From Pseudonocardia humida (GTDB lineage Bacteria > Actinomycetota > Actinomycetes > Mycobacteriales > Pseudonocardiaceae), in contig NZ_JAGSOV010000024.1 of assembly GCF_023898865.1 (NCBI RefSeq), positions 1 to 64,000 on the forward strand: a DNA stretch of 64,000 nucleotides, in the 5' to 3' direction. The position numbers and the translations under genes are program-made. This document shows, one piece after another, positions 1-7,743 of this stretch (its first letter is position 1; each line of letters opens with the position of its first letter). The notes below the pieces were generated by a model. It was given only the letters and a program-made list of their open reading frames with translations, did no database searches and was not told the DNA's origin.

Positions 1-1
1 G

Positions 2-334
2 CTGCGCGCCCGCCGGCCGGGCGAGAAGCTCTACCTGGTCTGCGACAACTTCTCCCCGCACCACCACGCCAAGGTCAAGACCTGGTGCGCAGACAACACC
101 GTCGAGTTGGTGTTCCTGCCGACCTACGGGTCCTGGCTGAACTGGATCGAGAGCGAGTTCGCCGCGCTGCGCTACTTCGCCCTCAACGGCACCGATCACC
201 GCAGCCACGCCGAGCAGAACGCGGCGATCGCCGGCTACGTCCGCTGGCACAACATCCACGCCGAGCCCAAGGTCAACTTCGCGGTCGGGTCACCGATCCG
301 GACCTGGACCCATTACCCGGCCAAGGCTGCGTGA
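2..334 (+). CDS. IS630-family transposase, C-terminal part (gene starts before the window)
   Basis: This is the last 110 residues of a DDE transposase; the reading frame is already open at the window edge. The second catalytic aspartate lies in VCDNFSPHH and the third acidic residue in SWLNWIESEF, the arrangement of the IS630/Tc1-mariner catalytic core. The frame ends at a normal TGA, and the family usually ends shortly after this point, so the C-terminus looks complete. Whether the missing N-terminus is intact cannot be judged. It starts a run of IS-derived and decayed sequence that continues to about 7.7 kb. Confidence 0.85.
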   Translation: MRARRPGEKLYLVCDNFSPHHHAKVKTWCADNTVELVFLPTYGSWLNWIESEFAALRYFALNGTDHRSHAEQNAAIAGYVRWHNIHAEPKVNFAVGSPIRTWTHYPAKAA

Positions 335-356
335 CGGGCCACTAGGGTCAGGTCGC

Positions 357-1046
357 GTGGGGCTGATCTTCAACGATGTCGCCGGCGAACTCCCGCTCGT
401 GCAGCGGGTGTGGTCGGCGACCTGTGACGCCACGATCGGTTTCAGCTCGGCGGTCAAGGCCTCGTCCATGATCTGTTTCGCGCGAAGCGGTGGCGGCGTG
501 ACGGTGCACGTCAAAGGACCGGAGACGGCGGGCACCCTGATGACGTGCCCCGATGGCTGGGAGTTCTTCGGGGTGGAGTTGCGGCTCGGTGCGTATCTGC
601 CGCTGTTTTCGCCCTCCAGCCTGACCGATTTCAAGGATGCGTTGTTGCCGACCCTGGCGGGTGACCGGATCCTCTTGGACAACCGAGTTTGGGAGATGCC
701 GACGGCGCAGAACGTCGACGTCTTCGTCGATCGACTGGTGCGCGCCGGATTGTTGGTCTTCGACCCGCTGGTCGACGATATCCGGCACGGCGAACGCCCA
801 CGCGACATGTCGGAACGGATCGCGCAGCTCCGGTTCCGCCGGGCGGTTGGGATCTCGCATCGCAAGGTCGTCAGCATCGAGCAGGCTCGGCACGCCGCCC
901 AGCTCCTCGCCGCGGGGAGATCGATCGCCCATGTGGTCGCTGCCTGCGGCTACTACGACCAGGCGCAGCTCGGGCGGGCGATGCGGGCGGCGACCGCTCA
1001 CACTCCGGGCGAGTTGCGGGACGGCGTCGAGTTCCTGGCGTTGTGA
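357..1046 (+). CDS. AraC-family transcriptional regulator
   Basis: This 229-residue protein starts at GTG. The C-terminal 60 residues (about 165-225) form an AraC-type helix-turn-helix: SIEQARHAAQLLAAGRSI is the first helix pair, and VAACGYYDQAQLGRAMR fits the second. The N-terminal 150 residues look like the short sensor domain (DUF6597-like) found in AraC proteins that sit next to small reductases. The gene lies 57 bp upstream of the reductase-like gene at 1104 on the same strand and probably controls it. A truncated second copy of its first 86 codons lies inverted at 7061-7318, so this gene pair has been duplicated locally. The inducer is unknown. Confidence 0.8.
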   Translation: MGLIFNDVAGELPLVQRVWSATCDATIGFSSAVKASSMICFARSGGGVTVHVKGPETAGTLMTCPDGWEFFGVELRLGAYLPLFSPSSLTDFKDALLPTLAGDRILLDNRVWEMPTAQNVDVFVDRLVRAGLLVFDPLVDDIRHGERPRDMSERIAQLRFRRAVGISHRKVVSIEQARHAAQLLAAGRSIAHVVAACGYYDQAQLGRAMRAATAHTPGELRDGVEFLAL

Positions 1047-1103
1047 CGCGGGGTTCGGTTCGATACAAGACGGACCGAACGGCGCGATGATTAACTCCCC
1101 GGC

Positions 1104-1646
1104 GTGCGAAAACTGATCGAATACAACCACCTCTCGATCGACGGGATGATGTCCGGCGACGCCTGGTGGGCCGGCCAGAGCAAGATCGTTCCCAACGACA
1201 ATCACTTCGCCTATCAACTCCAGCTGCTGTCCTCGGCCGTCGGCCTCGTGCTCGGCCGGGCGACGTACGAAGGTTTCTCCCAGACCTGGCCGACGATGAC
1301 CGGCGACGTCGCGGACAAGATCAACGCGCTGCCCAAGTACGTCGCCTCGAGCACGTTGACCGACACCACATGGAACGCCGAGGTGCTGAGCGGCGACGCG
1401 GTCGAGGCTGTCGCCCGGCTCAAGCGGGACGGCGACGGCACCTTGATCAAGTACGGCAACGGCCTGTTCAGTCGGGCCCTGGTCGAGGCGAGGCTGCTCG
1501 ACGAGCTGCATCTGAGCGTCTCCCCCTTCGTCGCCGGATCGGGTGAGTCACTGCTGTCCGGCCTGGGCCCGACCGCCCTGGAACTGATGAACGTGACCGA
1601 TCTCGGCAACGGCACGGTGGTGCTGGCCTATCGGCCCGCCCGCTAG
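1104..1646 (+). CDS. Dihydrofolate reductase family protein (RibD C-terminal type)
   Basis: This is a 180-residue, single-domain, probably cytoplasmic NADPH-dependent reductase of the RibD_C/DHFR fold. Visible marks are an N-terminal strand leading into LSIDGMMSGD (residues 10-19), the cofactor-loop segment VLGRATYEGF (about 48-57), a central KYGNGLFSRALVEARLLDEL segment and the C-terminal SPFVAGSGESLLSGL region. Members of this group are usually called DHFR family proteins, but true folate reduction is rarely shown. The start is GTG at 1104; no strong ribosome binding site is visible. It follows the AraC gene and probably shares its transcript. The family is clear and the substrate is unknown. 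Confidence 0.8.
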   Translation: MRKLIEYNHLSIDGMMSGDAWWAGQSKIVPNDNHFAYQLQLLSSAVGLVLGRATYEGFSQTWPTMTGDVADKINALPKYVASSTLTDTTWNAEVLSGDAVEAVARLKRDGDGTLIKYGNGLFSRALVEARLLDELHLSVSPFVAGSGESLLSGLGPTALELMNVTDLGNGTVVLAYRPAR

Positions 1647-1669
1647 TCAGGGCGGCATTAGGTGAGTCC

Positions 1670-2461
1670 ATGATCATGGCGAAAGGAATCGACTTGTCCC
1701 ACGGCACGTACGCCTCCGTGAACGGCATCGACCTCTATTACGAGGTCCTCGGCGCCGACCAGCCCGGTCCGCCGTTGATCATGCTGCACGGCGGCGCGTA
1801 CACGTTCCATCTCAGCTACGACCCGCTGCTGCCGACGCTGACCGCCGAGCGCACGGTGATCGGCGTCGAGTTGCAGGGCCACGGCCACACGGCCGACAGC
1901 GACCGTCCGTTCTCGATCCGACAGTGCGCCGAGGACGTGATCGCGCTGCTCGATCAGCTCGGCATCGAGCAGGCCGATTTCATGGGCTACAGCCTGGGCG
2001 GGCTGGTCGCGACCGACCTTGCCGTGCTGGCGCCGGAGCGCGTCGGCCGGCTCGTGCTGGCCGCCTCCCATTTCGGGCCGACCCGGTCGAAGGGCTACTA
2101 CCCCGAGATCACCGCGCTGGAGCTGCATTCGCCTCGGATGCCGACGGAGCAGGAGTCCGCGGCCATGATCAAGGCCTACACCGACGTGGCGCCGGACCCC
2201 GACGCGTTCTTCCCGTTCGTGTCGAAGATCCAGCCGGCGGTGCACGACTTCGGGGGTTGGACCGATGATCAACTAGCACGGCTGATCATGCCGGTCCTGA
2301 TCATCATCGGCGACACCGACTTCGTCCGGCTCGAGCACGCCGTCGAGATGAAGCAGCAGCTGCCGAACGCGCAGCTGGCCATCCTGCCGGACACCAAGCA
2401 CCTGCAGGTCATCCGGCCGGGCCTGGTGTTGCCGATGCTGGAGTCCTTCCTGAACCAGTGA
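1670..2461 (+). CDS. Alpha/beta hydrolase
   Basis: A complete 263-residue alpha/beta hydrolase. The HGG oxyanion segment is at residues 40-42, the nucleophile elbow GYSLGG places the catalytic serine at 108, the acid is probably the aspartate in IIGDTDF (about 213-219), and the histidine lies in LPDTKHLQV near 240. There is no signal peptide, so it should be cytoplasmic. An AGGTGAG ribosome binding site precedes ATG 1670; a second in-frame ATG at 1676 is equally possible. It follows the DHFR-like gene by 23 bp and may be the third gene of the AraC-led unit. The substrate cannot be told from sequence. Confidence 0.85.
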   Translation: MIMAKGIDLSHGTYASVNGIDLYYEVLGADQPGPPLIMLHGGAYTFHLSYDPLLPTLTAERTVIGVELQGHGHTADSDRPFSIRQCAEDVIALLDQLGIEQADFMGYSLGGLVATDLAVLAPERVGRLVLAASHFGPTRSKGYYPEITALELHSPRMPTEQESAAMIKAYTDVAPDPDAFFPFVSKIQPAVHDFGGWTDDQLARLIMPVLIIIGDTDFVRLEHAVEMKQQLPNAQLAILPDTKHLQVIRPGLVLPMLESFLNQ

Positions 2462-2617
2462 TCAGGCCGGGACCTATCACTCACCTTCCGGCGGCGGGTG
2501 CTCAGATGCATTCCGCATGGGCGAGCCCGCGGCCGTCCAGACGGGCCGCCGAGGCGGCCTGGGCGGCGCCGGCGATCGGCTGCTCGCACCGGCAGCACGT
2601 CGCGCCGCAGGCCCCAC

Positions 2618-2900
2618 ATGAATGTTGCGGAGCTGATCGCACTGCTCAACACCTCTCCCGCCGACGCACCGGTCGGCGTGATGACGTGGGGCCGTCAGGT
2701 ATGGTCATCGACGTCGAGACCGGGCCGGTACGGACCATCGAGTCGACGATCGCCGACGACGGAACGACCGAGATGGTGTAGGTCACCGGTGTCGGTGGCA
2801 GCGGTCGCCGCGCCGTCGCTGATCACGTGGGCCTGCCCCTGTGGGGAGCTGATCACCCTCGATCACCGTGCGGCACCGGCCCGCACTCCGATTGAGATCG
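2618..2900 (+). pseudogene. Decayed small gene resembling DUF6225
   Basis: From the ATG at 2618 the frame reads MNVAELIALLNTSPADAPVG, which resembles the start of DUF6225-type actinobacterial proteins (helix, then a short acidic loop and a V-V strand). The expected continuation, SGMVIDVETGPVRTI, is found in another frame from about 2700, so one indel has occurred near 2690. That second frame then meets a stop at 2779. I read it as a broken gene. The family name is from memory and weak; the two-frame continuity is seen directly. Confidence 0.4.
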
Positions 2901-3034
2901 GTAGCTGACCGAAGGAGGATGCAAGAACGGAGTCGAGGGCCGCGGCTGAACCGATGCGAGCTGTCGACAGCACGCGGCGAGGAGTTCGAGCGGGAATTCC
3001 GGAACTCGCAGGCTTGTCAATATCGGAGGAATAC

Positions 3035-3418
3035 ATGCTCGGTGATCACCCCATGGACGTGCTGCTCTTGGCAACCGACCTGCAGGCATCTCGGGACTTC
3101 TACCTGCACAAAGTCGGCCTCGAGATTGTGCAGGAGAAGGAGGGTGCCGTGTGGTTCAGGTGTGGCGGCGGTAGCCGCCTCGCTGTCGGCCAGAGCACGA
3201 TTGGTACCGCCGATGAGCAGGACCAGGCCACGTGGCGGGTTGATGACGTGGCCGCGGAGGTCGCGGAGTTGCGTGCCCGCGGGGTCGAAATCCTGGACGT
3301 TGACCTGCCGGAGATGGGAATCAAGACGATAAACGGAATCGCGGATGTCGGGCACGCGTATGCGGCATGGTTCGTCGATCCGGGCAAGAACTCGCTTTCG
3401 ATCCTTCAGTTCAAGTAG
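3035..3418 (+). CDS. VOC-family (glyoxalase/bleomycin-resistance fold) protein
   Basis: A 127-residue single VOC module. The N-terminal strand-helix unit MDVLLLATDLQASRDFYLHK is the usual beta-alpha opening (residues 6-25), followed by the VGLEIV strand. The second half carries VDDVAAEVAELRARGVEI and ends with the typical FVDPGKNSLSILQ strand. I chose ATG 3035 because GGAGGA lies five bases before it; the frame is open further upstream but without family similarity. VOC proteins may be metal-dependent lyases, isomerases, dioxygenases or drug-binding proteins; the paired metal ligands are not obvious here, so no reaction is proposed. Confidence 0.8.
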   Translation: MLGDHPMDVLLLATDLQASRDFYLHKVGLEIVQEKEGAVWFRCGGGSRLAVGQSTIGTADEQDQATWRVDDVAAEVAELRARGVEILDVDLPEMGIKTINGIADVGHAYAAWFVDPGKNSLSILQFK

Positions 3419-3439
3419 CTCGGAGTCCGATAGCCCTGA

Positions 3440-3833
3440 TCGCTCCACGCGGGCGAGTGTCCCATCCGGTGCAACGAACTCGCGAAAACACTCGCCGCCG
3501 AAATCGTTGCCGATCCATACACCACCGGCGCCCTGTTCAGGTCGCTCGATGAGGACACCTTAAACCAGCTCTACCGCTGGATCGCGAACGTGTTCCCTCC
3601 CGAGTCCCCCACGTATCAGGCGGGTGTCTCTTTCGTGACACCCGAACTCAGGGCTGCAGACCTCTGCCGGCACACGATCAGTGCGCTAGCCCGCCACGGC
3701 ACGCCGAAATCGGTCCACCACCTCCGGAAGCTCGTCGACGACTTCCCCGACCGACTTGACCTACACTCCGCCCTCCTCGAGGCCCGGCGCTCCGCACAAG
3801 CCGACGCCGTCACCCATCCCACCCCTGAGCAAG
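3440..3833 (+). pseudogene. C-terminal remnant of a NACHT/HEAT-like large protein
   Basis: An open frame without a start codon reads from 3440 through LFRSLDEDTLNQLYRWIANV and RHGTPKSVHHLRKLVDDF to a charged helix ending in ARRSAQADAV. Helical segments like these, with LYxWIAxxFPPE and TPxxVxxLRKLxxxFP, are familiar from the C-terminal tails of large actinobacterial NACHT or AAA proteins with HEAT-like repeats. The rest of the gene is absent; stops lie just upstream at 3431 and 3437. The remnant stops exactly at 3834, where an IS end begins, so the insertion probably truncated its tail. Assignment to NACHT is from memory of similar tails. Confidence 0.45.
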
Positions 3834-3851
3834 TGAGCCTTTGCCAACCTG
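3834..3851 (+). repeat. Left 18-bp inverted repeat of IS5-type ends
   Basis: The 18 bases TGAGCCTTTGCCAACCTG are the exact reverse complement of 5634-5651, which follows the IS5-family transposase remnant. This marks a transposon left end 1.8 kb away from the right end, with a methyltransferase gene between. The 50 bases that follow resemble a second, mutated left end at about 4718-4770. I see no obvious target-site duplication outside the repeats. Confidence 0.8.
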
Positions 3852-4005
3852 GTGAGGGGGCTGGCCAGCGGTTGTGCGGCGTGGCGTGCGGCCCGGGAGT
3901 GGATGTGCCAGCGCTGCGGCCGTCGTGGACAGCTTGGTGGGGGCGGTGGTAAAGGTGGTGCCCACCGTCCTGGGCGGACGGATCGATCGCGTCGCCTTCG
4001 CGGTT

Positions 4006-4022
4006 GGAGTGTCCGACACTCC
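4006..4022. promoter_or_regulatory. 17-bp palindrome upstream of the methyltransferase gene
   Basis: GGAGTGTC-C-GACACTCC is a perfect palindrome (8-bp arms, one central base). It ends 31 bases before the GTG start at 4054, where an operator or a regulator-controlled promoter would lie. No regulator gene is adjacent, so the binding protein is unknown. Confidence 0.4.
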
Positions 4023-4053
4023 TACGTCCGACCTGTTCCCTAGAGTCCGGCGG

Positions 4054-4719
4054 GTGAGTGAGAACGAAGCGTTGGATCGGACCCGCCGAGACTACGACGA
4101 GGTCGCCGAGTTGTACGACGACATGGTGCGACAGGGCGACCAAGTCATCGATGCGCTGTCAGCAGGGATGATCAACGCTTTCGCCGACCTCGTCCGCGCC
4201 GGTGGGTCGGTGGGTGCTGTGGTCGATGCGGGTTGCGGTCCCGGACAGTGGACCGATCACCTGGATCGAGCCGGTATCCGGGCTTACGGGATCGATCTGT
4301 CACCGGCCATGGTCGCGATCGCCCGCCGGTATCGTCCCGACCTGCGCTACGAGGTCGGTTCTATGCTCCATCTCGACGCAGGGGACGAGTCGATCGCGGG
4401 CATCCTGGCGCACTTCTCGTTGATCCACACGCCGCCGGACCTGCTTCCGCGCGTCCTGACCGAGTTCGCCCGAGTGGTAGAGCCGGGCGGACCCCTGCTG
4501 ATCGGTGTGCAGATCACCGACACCGCAGACGCCAACGGTTGGGTCCCGTACGACCACAGAGCCTCACCGGCGTATCTGTGGACCCTCGACGCGCTCGCCG
4601 ACCGACTGCGCGAGCACGACTTCGCCGAGCTCGGACGCCTGCGAATCGTTGCTCCGGCGCCAGGCAAGCCCCCCGCCGGATACCTGCTGGCGCGCCATGA
4701 CGCCAGAAGTAACGAATGA
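4054..4719 (+). CDS. Class I SAM-dependent methyltransferase, between two IS left ends
   Basis: A 221-residue class I methyltransferase. Motif I is VVDAGCGPGQWTDHL, followed by the acidic ribose ligand in YGIDLSPAMV, then LHLDAGDESIAGILAHFSLI (motif IV region) and the VVEPGGPLLIG strand-turn. The frame is open upstream, but similarity starts at GTG 4054, so I place the start there. The gene sits between a perfect IS left inverted repeat (3834-3851) and a second, degenerate left end that begins at its own stop codon (4717). It may therefore be a passenger gene or a gene trapped between two insertions. Small-molecule methylation is likely; the substrate is unknown. Confidence 0.8.
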   Translation: MSENEALDRTRRDYDEVAELYDDMVRQGDQVIDALSAGMINAFADLVRAGGSVGAVVDAGCGPGQWTDHLDRAGIRAYGIDLSPAMVAIARRYRPDLRYEVGSMLHLDAGDESIAGILAHFSLIHTPPDLLPRVLTEFARVVEPGGPLLIGVQITDTADANGWVPYDHRASPAYLWTLDALADRLREHDFAELGRLRIVAPAPGKPPAGYLLARHDARSNE

Positions 4720-4836
4720 ATTTTGCCGACCTGGGCGGGCAGTCAGCGGTGTGCAGCGTGGCGTGACCTCGAATGGGTGAATCTCCTGGTAGACGGGCGA
4801 TTGCCTAGATCAACACGTCCCACCAGGAGCTTCAAC

Positions 4837-5632
4837 GTGCTGTCCTACCCGTCCGGGATGACCGTGTCCAGCCGCGCCCTCGGCGTGCTCTCCGATGCGC
4901 TGCGAGCGCAGCGCAACCAGCGCCGAACCCGGTGGCGGAAGCTCTCGCCCGGCCGGCAGGCGCTGCTCGTGGTCGCGCACCTGCGTAAGGGCGAGACCTA
5001 CGCCGACCTGGCCTGCGGCTTCCGCATCGGGACCTCGACGGTGTACCGGTACATCCGTGAGGCGCTCGAACTGCTCGCCGCGATGGCTCCCACCCTGGCC
5101 CAGGCGATCGAGGTCGCCCGCCGCAAGGCGTTCGTGATCCTCGACGGCACCCGCTGCGCATCGACCGGGTAGGCATGACATCGGGCTATGACCGGGCCTT
5201 CTACTCCGGCAAGCACAAGGCCCACGGGCTGAACGTGCAGGTCGTCGCCGACCCGATCGGCCGGCTGGTGTGGATCTCGCCGCCGCTGCCCGCGCGAGAC
5301 ATGACATGGGCGCTGCCCGTGAGCACGGGATCATCGACGCGCTGGCCACCCACGAGATCCCCGCGGCGGCCGACACCGCCTATCAGGGCGCCGGGCCGAC
5401 GGTCGCGGTTCCGCAGCGGCGCCGTCGGAAGGATCTGGGCACCGGCCGCTACCGGCGCCTGTCCCGGAACCAGAAGGACGTCAACACCGCCCACGCCCGC
5501 CGCCGTGGACCCGGCGAGCGGGCCAACGCCGAGCTGAAGAACTGGCGGGTCCTGCGGAAGATCCGCTCCAGCCCGAACACCGCCCACCGGCTCATCGCCG
5601 CAGTTCAGACCCTCATGATCGCCAGCGCATGA
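4837..5632 (+). pseudogene. IS5-family transposase, two frameshifts
   Basis: The first segment (GTG 4837 to about 5150) has the helix-turn-helix part typical of this IS5 subgroup: SPGRQALLVVAHLRKGETY, then FRIGTSTVYRYIREALELL. A single missing base near 5151 (ACCCGCTGCGC where ACCCTGCTGCGC is expected) breaks the frame. It continues in another frame as the catalytic domain (YDRAFYSGKHKAHGLNVQV) and shifts again near 5295 to a third frame with GIIDALATHEIP, AADTAYQGAG and ERANAELKNWRVLRKI, ending TLMIASA. Read across the shifts it is full length, so the damage is recent or is sequencing error. Confidence 0.8.
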
Positions 5633-5633
5633 T

Positions 5634-5651
5634 CAGGTTGGCAAAGGCTCA
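5634..5651 (-). repeat. Right 18-bp inverted repeat of the IS5-type element
   Basis: CAGGTTGGCAAAGGCTCA is the exact reverse complement of 3834-3851 and lies just after the transposase remnant. It is the right end of the element; the true partner left end is either at 3834 or the degenerate copy at 4718. Confidence 0.8.
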
Positions 5652-5932
5652 GTGCGTGACCTGCTGCGTGACCGTTCCCGACGCCTCGTCCGCAGCGCGG
5701 CACGATCGTCCCGGCCATCGGCTCGACCGCGATCGACGAGCTCAGCGCCCGAACTCCGCATCAGCGCAACCCGGTAAGCCGATGGTCCGCCGGTCCGTGA
5801 CCGGGAGCGCGCAGCCACCGCGTGGACGTGCGGCGTCGGCCGGCGGTCGAATTGATGAGCCTGCCGACCGATGACTTTCGGCAGGCGCGCGGGTCAGCAC
5901 TGTGGAAGCCAGTCCGAGCGAGGGAGCAGCGC

Positions 5933-6727
5933 ATGACCAGCATCCACGAGAACCCGACCCAGCACGAGGCGTCGGCCGCGTCCGCCGTCCCCCCGATCGT
6001 TGACAGGGGGGCCTGGCAGGCCGCCCGCGACGAGCTACTGGTGCGCGAGAAGGCGCACACCCGCGAGGGCGACGCGATCGCCGCGGCCCGCCGTCGGCTC
6101 CCGATGACGGAGGTCGACGCAACCATCACCGTCGTCGGGCCGGACGGGCCGACGACCCTCCTCGACCTGTTCGATGGCCGCGAGGAGCTCGTCGTCTACA
6201 AGCACATGTGGCACCTGGGCGAGCCGTTCGAGAACCAGTGCCCGGGCTGCACCCTGACCTACTTCGCCGTGCAGAACCCGGCCTACCTCCACGCGCGGGG
6301 CGTCTCGTTCGCCGTGTTCGCCAAGGCGCCTTACCCCGACCTCGCGGCGTTCGTCGGCTTCATGGGCTACCCCCACCACTGGTACTCCGTGGCCGACGTC
6401 GAGGACGACATCGTGAGCGGCGACGACTTCGGGACCTGGGTGTGCTTGCTGCGCCGTGGCGACCGGGTGTTCCTCACCAACACCGTCACCGGCAGGGGCT
6501 GCGAGGCGACGATGCCCGCGCTCGCCCTCCTCGACATGACCGCCCGCGGTCGCATGGAAGCCTGGCAGGACTACCCCGATGGCTGGCCCGAAGGCAAGAA
6601 CCCAGGCTGGTTCTGGCGCAGCCACGAGGACGGCATCGGGAACAACTGGACCGGCGGGCGGCCCACCGTTCAGTGGACCCGTCCCGGCGTCGGAGTGGTG
6701 ACGTCCGAGCCCCACCGTCACCACTGA
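5933..6727 (+). CDS. DUF899-family thioredoxin-like protein
   Basis: A 264-residue DUF899 protein, a thioredoxin-fold family of unknown reaction. The hallmark is EELVVYKHMWHLGEPFENQC followed by PGCTLTYFAVQ, with two cysteines four residues apart where peroxiredoxins keep their redox centre. A second marker is the FGTWVCLLRRGDRVFLTN strand region, and the C-terminus has the usual PGWFWRSHEDGIGNNW. I chose ATG 5933 because GAGGGAGCAG precedes it; the frame is open further upstream without family similarity. It probably acts in the cytoplasm in thiol or peroxide chemistry, but this is inferred from fold only. It stands alone between decayed sequences. Confidence 0.8.
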   Translation: MTSIHENPTQHEASAASAVPPIVDRGAWQAARDELLVREKAHTREGDAIAAARRRLPMTEVDATITVVGPDGPTTLLDLFDGREELVVYKHMWHLGEPFENQCPGCTLTYFAVQNPAYLHARGVSFAVFAKAPYPDLAAFVGFMGYPHHWYSVADVEDDIVSGDDFGTWVCLLRRGDRVFLTNTVTGRGCEATMPALALLDMTARGRMEAWQDYPDGWPEGKNPGWFWRSHEDGIGNNWTGGRPTVQWTRPGVGVVTSEPHRHH

Positions 6728-6748
6728 CGCCACCGGGACAGCACGACA

Positions 6749-6800
6749 TCGAGAGTCGATCTTCGGCACCACGGCCGCCTCCGTCGACGGCTTCATCGGC
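6749..6800 (+). pseudogene. Fragment of a DHFR-like N-terminus
   Basis: A short stretch in one frame reads IFGTTAASVDGFIGCG, which matches the usual first strand and loop of RibD_C/DHFR-like proteins. It has no credible continuation. It differs from the intact reductase at 1104, so it is a second type of remnant and not part of the local duplication. Confidence 0.35.
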
Positions 6801-6985
6801 TGCGGCAGGGACCGGTCGCGGCTCCGCTCGTCGTCGTCGGCGTCGCCCCGTCGTGGCCGGTGCGTGTGGGCCCTGGGCTCTGGGTGCGAGTCTGAGTGCG
6901 AACTTGTGCTCGTCGGGCGCGAATTGCGCGACGCTTGCGAGCACCAGAGCGGCGAGAGCGCAGGTACTAGCTGTGAGCGACATCA

Positions 6986-7070
6986 CTCGACCACGTCTCG
7001 GTCGACGGAAGGTTCTCCGGCGACGACTGGTGGGCCGGGCAGTCGAACGTCGCCCCCAGCGGGCGGGAAC
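6986..7070 (+). pseudogene. Fragment of a duplicated DHFR-like gene
   Basis: From 6989 the frame reads DHVSVDGRFSGDDWWAGQSN. It aligns with HLSIDGMMSGDAWWAGQSK near the start of the intact gene at 1104. It is cut at about 7060-7070, where the inverted AraC fragment begins. The two pieces are the remains of a second AraC/reductase pair whose internal parts have been lost and one side inverted. Confidence 0.6.
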
Positions 7071-7318
7071 AGCGGCAGGTAGGCGCCGGGCCGCAGTTCG
7101 ACGCCGAAGAACTCGCAGCCCTCCGGGCAGGTCAGGGCGGTGCCCGCCGTCTCCGGTCCGCGGACGTGCACCGTCAACCCGTCGTCGCTCCGGGCGAACG
7201 CGATCATGGATGAGGCCTTGGCCGCCGAGGTGAAGCTGGTCGCGGCGTCACAGCTCGCCGACCACACCCGTCGCACCAGCGGGAGTTCGCCGGCGACGGC
7301 GTTGAAGACCAGTCCCAT
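7061..7318 (-). pseudogene. Truncated second copy of the AraC-family regulator
   Basis: The first 86 codons are closely similar to the regulator at 357: MGLVFNAVAGELPLVRRVWS here, MGLIFNDVAGELPLVQRVWS there. The match continues through VKGPETAG/VRGPETAG and GVELRxGAYLPLF, then stops. The DNA-binding half is absent, so this is not a working regulator. It starts at ATG 7318 and runs into the DHFR-like fragment on the other strand. Confidence 0.75.
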
Positions 7319-7743
7319 CGGGCCGCGATCCTAGACCTCATCGCGGCCCGGCCCTGGTCTCCGCGGCTTCGGTCGCCATGCCGACTCCTCTCGCCGGGTC
7401 GGCGGCCACCGTGAATCAACCTGTCGGCCGATACGGGGGCGGAGCATCCGGCGATGTGGCCGAGGCCGCCCGACCCGGACCCGGCGACCATCACCGCTGT
7501 GAACGGGATGATCGGTGGAAGCGGCATGATGCTCCGAGCGCCGAGGTCTTCCGGTTGAGCGAAAGGTTGGCGACGGTGAAGGCCGCCGACCTGAGTTCCA
7601 CCCGGTACGGCGAGCTGAACGTCTTCGACGCCGATCGATGGCGGAGGCCACATCGCCGCGTTCACCTGCCGCCCAGCTCGACGACGCCGCGTACGCCAAC
7701 CGCACCCGCCATCAGCAACTGGCCGGCCGGGCCACTCTCGACG
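7319..7743. other. Decayed or non-coding stretch
   Basis: I find no gene with family resemblance here. A 40-codon open frame at 7638-7760 (LDDAAYANRTRHQQLAGRA) is the only candidate; it overlaps the end of the convergent hydrolase and is probably a remnant. The stretch closes the rearranged zone that began at the window start. Confidence 0.5.

Larger units (their letters stand above)
4717..5651 (+). mobile_element. IS5-family insertion sequence, broken
   Basis: The element contains a frameshifted transposase (4837-5632) and ends at a perfect right inverted repeat (5634-5651). Its own left end is degenerate: from the TGA at 4717, TTTTGCCGACCTGG and the following 35 bases match the better left end at 3834 with mismatches. 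A stem-forming pair, CTCCTGGT and ACCAGGAG, flanks the transposase start. With its transposase broken it is probably immobile unless helped in trans. Confidence 0.7.

Noticed and set aside
3834-5651. Target-site duplication around the IS5-type repeats
   Set aside because: Bases outside the two inverted repeats (CAAG and GTGC) do not match, so no duplication can be claimed.
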